A stretch of DNA of 64,000 bases from Vanessa cardui. Lineage: Eukaryota; Arthropoda; Insecta; Lepidoptera; Nymphalidae. The first letter of the stretch is position 1, and every line of letters begins with the position of its first letter. The notes under the pieces were generated by a model, which searched no databases, was not told where the DNA came from, and saw nothing but the letters and a program-made list of their open reading frames with translations. A program made the translations under genes and the position numbers. The stretch is from positions 813,501 to 877,500 of the forward strand of contig NC_061141.1 of assembly GCF_905220365.1 (NCBI RefSeq), in the 5' to 3' direction. Below are positions 36,928-47,970 of the stretch, one piece after another.

Positions 36928-39900
36928 GTGTGTGCGTGTGTGTGTGTGTGTGGGGGGGGGGGGGGCGTGTGGGGGGCGCACCGATGCCGAAGTGCTCGTT
37001 CCACATGGCGTGCAGCGCGAGCGCGCGCGTGTGTGTGTGTGTGGGTGGCGTGTGTGTGTGGGTGGCGTGTGTGTGTGTGGGTGGGGGGGCGTGTGTCGCA
37101 CCGATGCCGAAGTGTGTGTGTGGGTGGGGTGTGTGTGTGTGTGTGGGTGGCGTGTGTGTGTGTGGGTGGGGGGGCGTGTGTCGCACCGATGCCGAAGTGT
37201 GTGTGTGGGTGGGGTGTGTGTGTGTGTGTGGGTGGGGTGTGTGTGTGTGTGTGGGTGGGGTGTGTGCGTGTGTGTGTGTGGGGGGGGGGCGTGTGGGGGG
37301 CGCACCGATGCCGAAGTGCTCGTTCCACATGGCGTGCAGCGCGAGCGCGCGCGTGTGTGTGTGTGTGGGTGGCGTGTGTGTGTGGGTGGCGTGTGTGTGT
37401 GTGGGTGGGGGGGCGTGTGTCGCACCGATGCCGAAGTGCTCGTTCCACATGGCGTGCAGCGCGAGCGCGCTGGTCTGGTAGAGCTGCAGCAGCTGCGCGT
37501 AGGGCGCGTTGACGAGGAAGGCGACGCTGTCGTCGAGCGCGAGGTGCTTGGCCAGGTCGCGCAGGTGGCGCACGCGCTCCTCGTCGGCGGGGTGCCGGCA
37601 CGAGCCCACCAGCACCAGCTTGATCTGGATTGATAACCCCCTTTTTTAAGTCATTCATTACATTAACCTTTCTCTCCTCTGTTTTTCAAGTCTTTTCCTT
37701 TTATAAAGTTAAACCACAAAAAAAGTATTGTATGTTTTTTAAAAAGTTACTGTTAGGGAGCTGTTTTGAATCGCGCTAACGTTTGATTCGCCCCAATATA
37801 AATAATAAATAAATAAATATGAGAAAACATCACATACATTACTCTGATCCCAATGTAAGTAGCTGAAGCACTTGTGTTATGGAAATCAAAAGTAACGACG
37901 GTACCACAAACACCCAGACCCAAGACAACATAGAAAACTAATGGTAATCTACATCGACTCGGTCGGGAATCGAACCCGGGACCTCAGAGTAGCGTACCCA
38001 TGAAAACCGGTGTACACACCACTCGACCATGGAGGTCGTCGTATATATAGATAAGGTCTCGACGGTAACAACGTGAGCCTTTTGTGTATTTAATATACCA
38101 CGCGATGGTGATACCGTATGTCGTATACGGTATCCAATATCCAAAACTATAAAAGTAGTTTTTTTTTAATTGTCATTGTACGGATTATTTCAAGTGGACA
38201 TACCAGTTATAAAGATGGAAAAAACTATATTAGAGGAAAATAGGCAACATTTTCGAAACATCTAATTCTCAGTGACGGTTCGAATCGAAAACGAATTACA
38301 CTGAATCGCTAACCTTGTTCCACAATATCTCGTTCTTAATGAGCAAGTTCCTGAGTTCGTACATGGCCTGCAGCATCAGCGGGTGGTCCTTCTCGGGTCG
38401 GAACTGCGCCACCGATATGATCCGTATGGGGTCCGAGTCCTTTACCAGAGACCGCAATTTCTTCAGCTCAGTGACCTTGAAAAAATTATATGCATAACAA
38501 TAACATATTTTTGTAATAGTGTATATAGACACAGGGTGTGAAATAAATGGAAATAATGTATATTTAAATTAAAAAAAGACTAAACCAATATAGATAAAAC
38601 TTAGACCAAAAAATTAATTGCGTTTCAGAGAAAGTATAAATGATTGTTACACTAGTATTCGCCCGCAGCTTCGCTTGCTTTTAGGTGCGTTGTCATGTGT
38701 CATGCAAAGTTTGCTTCATACCAAATTTCATAAAATTCGGTGCAGCGGTTTGGTCGTGAAAGAGCGACAGACAGACAAACAGACAGGGTTACTTTCACAT
38801 TTGTTATATTAATATATCTAAGAATCTTATATTGTCATTTGTGTGTATATATCCGTTTTTTCACCTCATTTTTTTTTATTTTTTTTTTTATCAATTGTTT
38901 AAATATTAAATAAATAATAAGCGTGTTATTATTGCAGTCTGTAGTATTTATTGAATGGAGTATAGTTAAAAAATTAATGTTTATATACCTATTAAGTGTT
39001 TGAAGTTGTATTTGTCATTTTTCTGTTTTCTTGTTTTAAGTGTTATATTTCAAATACTGTGGTGTATCGATTAAATAAATAAAAAAAAAAAATAAGAAGC
39101 TTTGCTTCGCTATCTCAAATTTGTCACGGTAGCATTCGTAAGCGATCCCGTGGCGCCCGCCGAAAGACGGAGAGGGTACCGCTGGTTTTTTAGTGTACCA
39201 CCCCCCCCACTTTCCATCACGTGGGGGAAGCGCGTAAAGCGTTTTTCCAGCGAAAAAAAACAATCTCAAATTTTGACGCGAAAAGCGTGACTCTGATGTT
39301 ACGACATGAAGGGAATCCTTATGGTCGTCGACCAGTCGGCAGCTGACCTCGCAGGGCGGGTACACGCGGTGCGTGTTGAGCGGCACACGCCACAGCTCAT
39401 TGATGTGGTCCTCCGTCCACGTGCCGTTGACCATCACGATGTCTGCGCAGCGCCCCACCACGCCGTACATCTGACGGACAAATAGCCAAATTGATACACC
39501 TTACACTGCAGCCATTTGTATGAAAACCAATAGTTTGTATATGGGAATAGGCTATTTGACTGGTTTTTAAAATCCATTTTATATTATTTAGTAGAGGTTA
39601 AGGAACCCAGCTAAAGTTGATTTTTTTTATTTCTAGTACATATTTGCCGAAAAATATCAGATTAAAAATTCCATATTTAAATAACGCGCGAAAACGCTAC
39701 GTGGACAATATGGCGCTGCGATGGGGTCGGTGACGTCACTTTGCTGTAATTTAATCTGTGGTACATATAGTTGAAAAGCAAGGTTTACAAGAAAGTGACT
39801 TTATTATAAGCCCGGCCAATCAGGAGCGTTTTGTGTCACGTGACAAACGTTTGAAAAAATGCATTTTTATTTATGGATTTTTGAATAAATAAAATAGTAT

Positions 39901-40477
39901 TTTCAACTTTCGTTAGTAAAAAACTATTTTTAAGCTCATAATATACAATATTTTATTATGATTACAATAATTCACAATTTATTTTTCGCATTGTCAAATA
40001 GCCTATTAGAGAGCGGCAGCGGACGACAACCCCCAAACTCAAACTCAAATAACTTTATTCAATATAGAAGCATTACACTTTCTTATTGATGGTCAAATGA
40101 AACAGTACCAACGGTTCAATTTAATATGAGATGAAATAGCCAGGAGGCGATCGTTTCATTCCCAAGGCGTGCTATCGATCATAAACTCATTCATTTTATA
40201 GTAACCTTTTGCACACAAGCGATCCATAATTATTTTTTTAAATTTCTCTTTCATATTTCTACCTTGTATTCATATACTTTGCGTTTTGTTATTTGATATA
40301 CATGTCCTATCATCAATAGTTTCCGCAGCGCATGCGACAAAAGACGCTTTAGAGGACTTTACACCTTGAGTTATGTTACTTAAGTTTTATCTAGGATCCT
40401 TAATCTTTTCCAGTAGTATATATAGCTTTTCAATGATGAAAGAATTTGAAATCGGCGCAGTAGTCTTTGAGTTTATT

Positions 40478-40524
<47 letters not shown>

Positions 40525-43172
40525 AGTACGCACGTATAAGTACGACACAACTTAGATGTCGCATCGGCAAAATTCGTAAAACCGATCACATCCGAATTGA
40601 GTACGCTATCCCAAGTTATCAATATTTATTTCTCACGCGAATATGATCTTTGCACAAACGTAATAACTTGTAATATCATATGACCTAATATATTCATCAA
40701 TTTGACGCGTCGATTTACATGCACTCGCTCTCTCTGACGCGAGAATCTATAGCGACGGATAGCGTCGAATGGCGCGATAGCGAGCTATTTCTATTGGTTG
40801 TATAAATCGACAGTAATCGGTTTTATTTTCATTCCATTGCATTTTCCGACGCTACATCTAATTTGTGTCGTACTATACGCACGCACGCACTCACACACAC
40901 ACACACACACACACACACAAATACGATTTTTTGTTACTTTATAATAGTAGTGAAGATTATAAACTCACCCAACCGAAGACTTTGTAATAAAGCAACTTGC
41001 ACCAGGTCAGCAGAGGGTTGCGAGCGATGACGCTGCTATTGTTGTAACTCGTTAGCCGGTGCTTGACGCGACGCATCATCGTCGACGTGATGATGGGGTA
41101 GTGGGTATAGCATCCCACCGGGCATTGTGCCAGGTAGCGGAATATTGGGTAGGTGAACGCACAACCCATTGTGTCAATGTAAATATCTGTAAACATATTA
41201 TATATCTAAATAAATAAATAAATATGAGACATGACATACATTACTCTGATCCCAATGTAAGTAGCTGAAGCACTTGTGTTATGGAAATCAGAAGTAATAA
41301 GAACCACAAACACCCAGACCCAAGACAACATAGGAAACTAATGGTAATCTACATCGACTCTGCCTGGAATCGAACCCGGGACCTAAGAGTGGCGTACCTA
41401 TGAAAACCGGTGTACACACCACTCGACTAGGAGGTCGTCAAAATATCTGTACACAAACTGTCTGTTAATGGTAAATTTTGGGGGAAGTAGGTGCAACCAA
41501 GTCATATAAGCACTTAGGTTTAGGATTGAAGAGTGAATGAATTATTTTAACTTCAAGTACGACTTCAATGCTAGTTCTCAAGATTTATGGTCAGCTGTGA
41601 GTATACTATATAATTTTAGAAAAAAAATGGCCCTATCTAATCAAAGGTCTTATGTGTAAAGTTACCATGCTGGTAAATATCATCACCTAAATCTACTTTT
41701 AAATCTAAAATAGCAGTTAATACAAATTCCCAAACAGTTAACCTTTAATAATTATTAAATAGTACCTAGCTGTGCCTCCAATTATATGATGGATAAATTA
41801 TTTATATTTGCATTTTCTGAATATTTTTAAAATTACCTGGAACAACAGGCAGGCAAAAGAACACAATTGTAATTGGCAAGTAACCATTTAAACTTTTAAA
41901 AAGTTATTTTAAAATTACATTCAAACACTTAAATCTACATAAAATTATTTACACTTATCAATATTGAATTTATCAATGGGTTAATAATAGTTTAATTATT
42001 AGTTAAACTTACAATATCACAACACATGTGTGATATATGAAATATATAAATTGTAAAAACCTGGATTTAATTTCATAAATGCCTCCATCCCGAGTACCAT
42101 AGTGCCCAGACTTTGCAGCAACAATGTAAAGTATGGATATCTCTCCGGCTCGATTGCCTTCCCCATGCTCAGTCTGATGAAGTTTATTTTCTCTGGTTCC
42201 ACTTTAACATTGAACTGGTTTTGTGCCTTGTTGACTATGGCCGTAGCCTCTGCAGTTTCCACTGTGTAAATGTGTATATGGGAGTCGGGATACCTAATAA
42301 AGTACAGTTAACATGATTATTAAAAAGATCTTATGAGATTTTTCAAAGAAATTCTACATATTTGGGAAGAATCCGTAGTATATCCGTAATTTACTTTGCT
42401 ATTGGTTTTAATAAGCTCCATTAGACAGGTCGGTACTGATCACTAAATATATTAATGTATGGCTATTTTCACTATTTTATATGGTTTAATTTACTCATTT
42501 ATAATTTTAAGACCAAGATACATTATTGCGTATTATTTTAGACAAATTTAGCACAAAAGTTACTATGAATTGATTTACAATATAAATAACATTGTTACCT
42601 AGATAAAAGTGCCCTAATGGCAACCCAGAGCACCCTCTCACCACCACCCCCTCCGTTACAGTAGGGATGGAAAAATGCTATATTCGGTCCATCCCGTTTC
42701 CTTCTCTGAAGCTTTCTTTCCTTTATCCTCATGTACCATGATGCAAATATAAATGCACATGGTACGATCACAAATGCACCGAAGAGAAATACTCCAACCA
42801 ATAGCATTGGAAGGATTATAACTAATCTGAAATGTGATAATGTTTTAACGATTCTATGAAGTAAAGTTTAGTTAACTTCTGAGTATTTTATATCTTATCC
42901 TTTGATTTAAGCCATTGGAGATATAGTAAGGAATTAATAATGACTATGTCATAAATCATAAATAAAAACTAGTTGCATAGAATTTATAAAAAGTAAAAAT
43001 ATTATTTTTGAATTGTCAATAAAATCAATTTATAACATAAGTAATTATTTTTCCGTTCAATATGAAAGAATAGATTGCGATTCTATATAAGACGGTAATA
43101 ACCACTTTATTTAATTAAATTAACAAAAAAAAAATAGAAATAATAAACTTACGTGAAAATTTCAAATATCAT
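35981..43172 (-). CDS. ALG11: ALG11 alpha-1,2-mannosyltransferase
   Basis: Adds the fourth and fifth mannoses (alpha-1,2) to Man3GlcNAc2-PP-dolichol from GDP-mannose on the cytosolic side of the ER. Exons in coding order: 43153-43172, 42599-42826, 42061-42293, 40969-41186, 39348-39470, 38314-38475, 37426-37624, 36561-36756, 35981-36062. Phases close: 486 aa (human 492). N-terminal membrane anchor spans the first two exons (MIFEIFTLVIILPMLLVGVF). Then the glycine-rich CNGGGGGERVLW loop, DTMGCAFTYPIFRYL, NGTWTEDHI, ISVAQFRPEKDHPL (GT4 core), VGSCRHP, and the catalytic EX7E motif in NEHFGIGVVECMAAG. That motif is split by the minisatellite intron 36757-37425. The start exon carries only 20 coding bases; an in-frame ATG at 42807 is an alternative but would lose half the anchor. 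Convergent with Ufm1. Confidence 0.95.
36757..37425 (-). repeat. GT-rich minisatellite intron of ALG11 with re-amplified exon end
   Basis: 669 bp made of (GT)n and GGGTGGGGTGTG-type units. It contains two 50-bp copies of the 3' end of exon 7 (36978-37028 and 37302-37352) and three shorter copies of its last 13 bases plus donor (near 36838, 37099 and 37181). A larger period of about 323 bp relates 36968-37113 to 37291-37436. No stop codon in the gene's frame, and the length is 3 x 223. Confidence 0.9.
37800..38041 (-). mobile_element. SINE family C
   Basis: Full copy in ALG11 intron 6; tRNA-like head ends at 38041 (GACGACCTCCATGGTCGAG on the minus strand). Confidence 0.85.
38640..38825 (+). 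repeat. Dispersed repeat, TAG-CGCCCGC-AGCTTCGC type
   Basis: Begins ACTAGTATTCGCCCGCAGCT, continues TTCATAAAATTCGGTGCAGC and ends near TTGTTATATTAATAT. Related pieces at 40330-40470, 49630-50385 and 57880-58030. Class not determined. Confidence 0.5.
39105..39265 (+). repeat. Dispersed repeat D, copy 1
   Basis: Shares CACGGTAGCAT, CGATCCCGTGGCGCCC, the GACGGAGAGGGTACCGC block and CATCACGTGGGGGAAGCGCG with 48640-48830. Lies 80 bp from ALG11 exon 5. Class unknown. Confidence 0.6.
39546..40007. mobile_element. MITE-like element with 15-bp perfect terminal inverted repeats
   Basis: Left end AATAGGCTATTTGAC (39546-39560), right end its exact reverse complement (39993-40007). 462 bp, no coding capacity, includes a GTCACGTGAC palindrome. 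In ALG11 intron 4. Confidence 0.75.
40035..40260 (-). repeat. LINE 3'-end repeat
   Basis: ACTTTATTCAATATAGAAGC at the left edge is the reverse of a LINE tail; shares the GGAGGCGATC-TTTCATTCCC block with 14190-14230. Confidence 0.6.
40479..40524 (+). repeat. (CA)n microsatellite
   Basis: About 40 bp of CA repeats immediately left of the MITE at 40540; a second (CA)n tract at 40884-40919 lies immediately right. Confidence 0.9.
40540..40875 (+). mobile_element. MITE family 1, complete
   Basis: Ends AGTACGACACAACTTAGATG and CATCTAATTTGTGTCGTACT are near-perfect inverted repeats of about 28 bp; no ORF. Sits between two CA microsatellites, suggesting insertion into a longer CA tract. Confidence 0.85.
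41210..41435 (-). mobile_element. SINE family C
   Basis: Copy in ALG11 intron 3, just upstream of exon 4 in gene direction; slightly diverged head (ACCTAAGAGTGGCG). Confidence 0.8.
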
Positions 43173-43539
43173 GATGAAAATATTAAAAACACTATAACCT
43201 AAATAGTCAGGGGTTAAAATAAATAGTGAGGATCTTGGGAAAGTTCAATAATGCATTGTTTACTTATTACATCATTAGTTTTTGTGTTTCATATTAAATT
43301 TGTTATACAAATAAATATAACCTATAACGTGGACAACATTGACGTAGCGAAACCTAATATTGCTAGTATCTAAATTTAAATTACCTCAAACATAAATATT
43401 ATTTTGCTAAATTAATGTAGTATATAACAGATTTTTCAGTATTCATAAACTTGATATAATTATATGAATAATGAAAACTATTTTTAGGCTATCATAATTA
43501 TCTTTAGGAAGTTATATCCAAGAGCAAAAATTTTTTTTT

Positions 43540-43763
43540 TTTTAAACAACATCACATACATTTTTCTGGTCCCAATGTAAGTAGCTGAAGCACTTGTGTT
43601 ATGGAAATCAGAAGTAATGACGGTACCACAAACACCCAGACCCAAGACAACATAGAAAACTAATGGTAATCTACATCGACTCTGTCGGGAATCGAACCCG
43701 GGACCTCAGAGTAGCGTACCCATGAAAACCGGTGTACACACCACTCGACCACGGAGGTCGTCA
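43540..43763 (-). mobile_element. SINE family C
   Basis: Full copy, T-run at the 3' junction (43528-43540 on the plus strand), tRNA-like head at 43763. Confidence 0.8.
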
Positions 43764-44833
43764 AAATGATAGCAATGATGAATGTGTTTAACATTTTTAT
43801 CCGGGAAGTTGATAAAGTAGCAACACAGATGTGAATGGTTTGTTATCTTTTTTGACTTGCCATAGAGTTGTAGGTAAGCTGTGCGTGACAAATGTCACGA
43901 TCATGCTTAATACACCCATAGACATATTTAATTATTTATTAAAAAAAAAAGATCATCCTAACAAAAAGTATTCTATCTACTCTGTTTGTATATTATTCTC
44001 ATTTCATTTTTAATTAACGTTATTGTTTTATTCCAGATGGCTTTTTAGATCACTTAAAAATGCATAAACCTACTAGTTATCTAATGCTATACTTATAAAA
44101 CTGGTATTTTTAAATCTGACAGTATTCAAATTTGATGAAGGACTTTATGTAGAAACAGGTAAAAATGTAATATCCTTAAAAAAAACGCTAACGTATCCTA
44201 TTGAAAAAACAGTGGAGCATACTGCTCCAATATTGTTTAATAGATTGGTTGGTATGGGTTAGTTGAATTCACCTGTTTTTCTTTACTGTCAAGCTGAACT
44301 ATATGATGATGGTGCTAGTCAAGCCTGCAATCTTCATCTTTGATATTGATGGGCTATCAGTGTTTAAGCAAATTTATACATACATATTTTCATTATATTA
44401 TGAAAGAAAAGAAACCTTAAAAACTTTATAATTCTGCTTAAGTTATTGGGGATAATTGGAAGACTATATAAAATCACAATAAAAAACATTACATAAAGTC
44501 ATTTATTTATATTTTATTTTTACGAATACGGGAAACCGTCTTATAAATGTATATTACATTAAAAATTAAAATAAAAACTAAAATCAAGATCATGATTCAA
44601 GTAAAAATACTAGTGACATTCCATTCGGAATACGTATACAATTTTTATCCTTAAATTAAAATATCTAATGTCATCACAGACTATACAAAATACTATCAAC
44701 ATTATGTCATAAATATTCCAATCAAAGAGTAAAGATGAATAAGCGTTAGATTTGATAATAGCTCTATTGTACTTTGTCCCAAACGTTCTTGATAAGTATA
44801 TATTTATTTATGATAAAAAAAATTCCACCCATA

Positions 44834-45125
44834 AGACGACACAACTTGCATGTAGCATCAGCTAACTCAATAAAACCGATTACTGCCGATTTATACAAAC
44901 AATAAAACGTCGCTACAGATTCTTGCGTCAGTTCAACCCGAGAAAGCAAGTGCCTGTAAATCAACGAGTATATTGTCAGTCATATGATATTACAAGTTAT
45001 TACTTTTGTGTAAAGATCATTTTGACATAAGAAATAAATATTGATAATTTGGGATGGAGTACTCAATTCGAATGTGATCGGTTTTACCAATTATGCCGAT
45101 GCTACATCTAATGTGTGTCGTACTA
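44834..45125 (-). mobile_element. MITE family 1, diverged
   Basis: Reverse-oriented relative of 40540-40875 with ends GACGACACAACTTGCATGTA and CATCTAATGTGTGTCGTAC; slightly shortened. Confidence 0.75.
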
Positions 45126-45751
45126 TTTATATTTATTTGTGTTAAAAAAATCCACCCAACAAATTATATCCAAATTAAGTATTCCAACATTTAAAACGCC
45201 ATGTTTTTGTACAACCGTAAAGAATACCTAAGTATATTATTTTCGACCAATGAGATTGCGTCAATTAAATGTCAAATCTTGTTTATTCGTCTTTACTATT
45301 ATTTCCTGAAAAAAAAAATGTAACACGCCGGTGCAAATGTTATTAATGTAATTATAATTTTTTACCCTACATTGTTTGAATTACTTAATTTTTCACTAAT
45401 GATATGTCGTTAGTGCGTTGAATTGTCAAATGTTATGACGTCATTAGCCGCCATATTGTAGCACCGGTTATCGAATGAAATTCTTTACGGCGTCTGGGAT
45501 GGGAAATTAACAATCTATTGTACTCAAGTAGACTTAATTATAATCTATTTATTCTAAATTATTTTCTTACTAAATCAAACTTATGTAAAATTCATTAAAA
45601 TTCACATTTTTCTATTAAAATATTTTCTGATCAATTACATATGTTGTGTGTTCCACATCGTTTTGTTGCTGTTGTCTATAGTCGGGTTTATTTTCTTAAA
45701 CTAAATATACATTTTGGATACTCTAGGACTGTAACACGAGAGGCCGCGAGG

Positions 45752-47917
45752 TCAGTGCGCGAGGTCGGTCTCGTCGGCGACCTCTGCGGCGAGGTCCGCG
45801 AACTTGGCCACGTAGTCCACACTAGACTCCGCCATCAAGGAGTGCAGGTGAGAGTCGACCTGCATTAATAAATTTCTTGAATGCAATATTTTTTATTTTT
45901 ATTTATTTATTAGGAAAACATACAATTAATACCAAAGTAATTCTAACATATGCCAATAAAGTTTCCACTGTTGCATTAAAAATATGGAGTGAAATATTGT
46001 ATGTATATATGAGACAACATCACATACATTACTCTGATCCCAATGTAAGTAGCTGAAGCACTTATGTTATGGAAATCAGAAGTAACGACGGTACCACAAA
46101 CACCCAGACCCAAGACAACATAGAAAACTAATGATAATCTACATTCACTCGGCCGGGAATCGAACCCGGGACCTCGGAGTGGCGTACCCATGAAAACCGG
46201 TGTACACATCACTCCACCACGGAGGTCGTCAAATATATTATTCATTTATAATTTCTTTTGTATTGCAAACACATAAATATATAAATACATTGTGAGTATT
46301 GTTTGTATACTGTGTCTTCTTTGAACTGAAGTATATACGCACCGCCAAGGTCTGGAATACCCTCCCGACCTCCGTTTTCCCCACCACCTACAATATGGGT
46401 ACCTTCAAGTCCCGAGTGAATAGGCACCCTCTAGGCAAGCGCGCTCCATCTTAGACTGTATCCCACTTTCCATCAGGTGTGATACAGTCAAGAGCTAGCC
46501 TATACATTTAAAAAAAATATATATAAATGGCACTGACCGGCAAATCCGGTGGCGGCCGACCTTCCAGGTGTCCGAGGAAGCTGCTTAGCGAGAAGTCCTG
46601 CACGGAACCCTCGAGCCAGCCCTCCGCATCGCGCAGCAGGCGCGACGGAGACAGCGACATGGACTCGCCCGGCAGGAAGCCTGACACACAGGTGACACGT
46701 CACATATCAGATATTTACATCGAAATATACTTCACTTACATAAGGTATTGCCAACATGATTGAATCGTCATTTTACACTATTACACTTAAAATACCCGAT
46801 TACACGGGGTTGGTGACTTTTTTTTTTTGGGGCAATGTACGTTTTACAACAGGATCAACGACGTTCAACAATATTCAATTATAAAATTCAAAAGAATTGT
46901 TAGAGAGCGTTCGTGTGCTAAAGGATATTACAGCACTAAATTTTTCTTAAGGCTCGCGCAAACTATAGCCGCGGCGGCCCTCAACGCATCGCATTGCAAA
47001 ATTGCGCCAAAGCATATAGCGGGCGCGACGGAGACAGCGACATGGACTCGCCCGGCAGGAAGCCTGGCACACAGACACATCACATTTCAAACATTTACAT
47101 CAAAGTATACTTCACTAAAGAGTCGAGATGGCCCAGTGGTTAGAACGCGTGCATCTTAACCGATGATTTCGGGTTCAAACCCAGGCAAGCACCGCTGATT
47201 CATGTGCTTAATTTGTCTTTATAAATCATCTCGTGCTCAGCGGTGAAAACATCGTGAGGAAACCTGCATGTGACAAATTTCATAGAAATTCTGCCACATG
47301 TGTATTCCATCAATCCGCATTGGAACAGCGTGGTGGAATATGTTCGAAACCTTCTCCTCTAAGGGAGAGGAGGCCTTTAGCCCAGCAGTGGGAATTTACA
47401 GGCTGTTGTTGTTGTTGTATACTTCACTTACATAAGGTATTGCAAATATGATTGAATCGTCATTTTACACTATTACATTTAAAGTACCTGATTACACAGA
47501 GTTACTGAGTCTTTTTGGGGCAATGTATGTTTTATAACAGGATCAACGACGTTCAAAGATATTCAACTGTATAATTCAAAAGAATCGTTAAAGAGCGTTT
47601 GTGTGCTAAAGAATATTACAACACCAAAGACTTTTTAGTTGACTGCGATGTGAATGAGATGATCGCCTCTAGGCTGTTTCTAATAACGAAGATATATTTA
47701 TTATTCTTATATATGAAACACAAACAAACAAAAAGCAAGTGTAATCACTTCTATATTAAATAAAGACTTTGTTTTGACCACCGACTGGGCAAAAATTGAA
47801 CCATAATGAATTTTAGACATTTCAGTTAATACTAAAACATATACATATATAGTGATACGTGCGTGATAGTGGCGTGCACTGGGAGAGGCCTATGTCCAGC
47901 AGTGGACAAAAATAGGC

Positions 47918-47970
<53 letters not shown>

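Larger units (their letters stand above)
43173..45751. other. Intergenic region, ALG11 start to cramped stop
   Basis: ALG11 5' flank and cramped 3' flank. Contains a SINE-C, a MITE-1 copy and AT-rich sequence. Minus-strand poly(A) signals near 44515 or 45600 could end the cramped transcript. No further gene seen. Confidence 0.5.

Noticed and set aside
36557..37658. Very long open frames on both strands (200-350 codons)
   Set aside because: They come from GT/CA repeats, which have no stops in most frames. Only the ALG11 exons at each end are real coding sequence.
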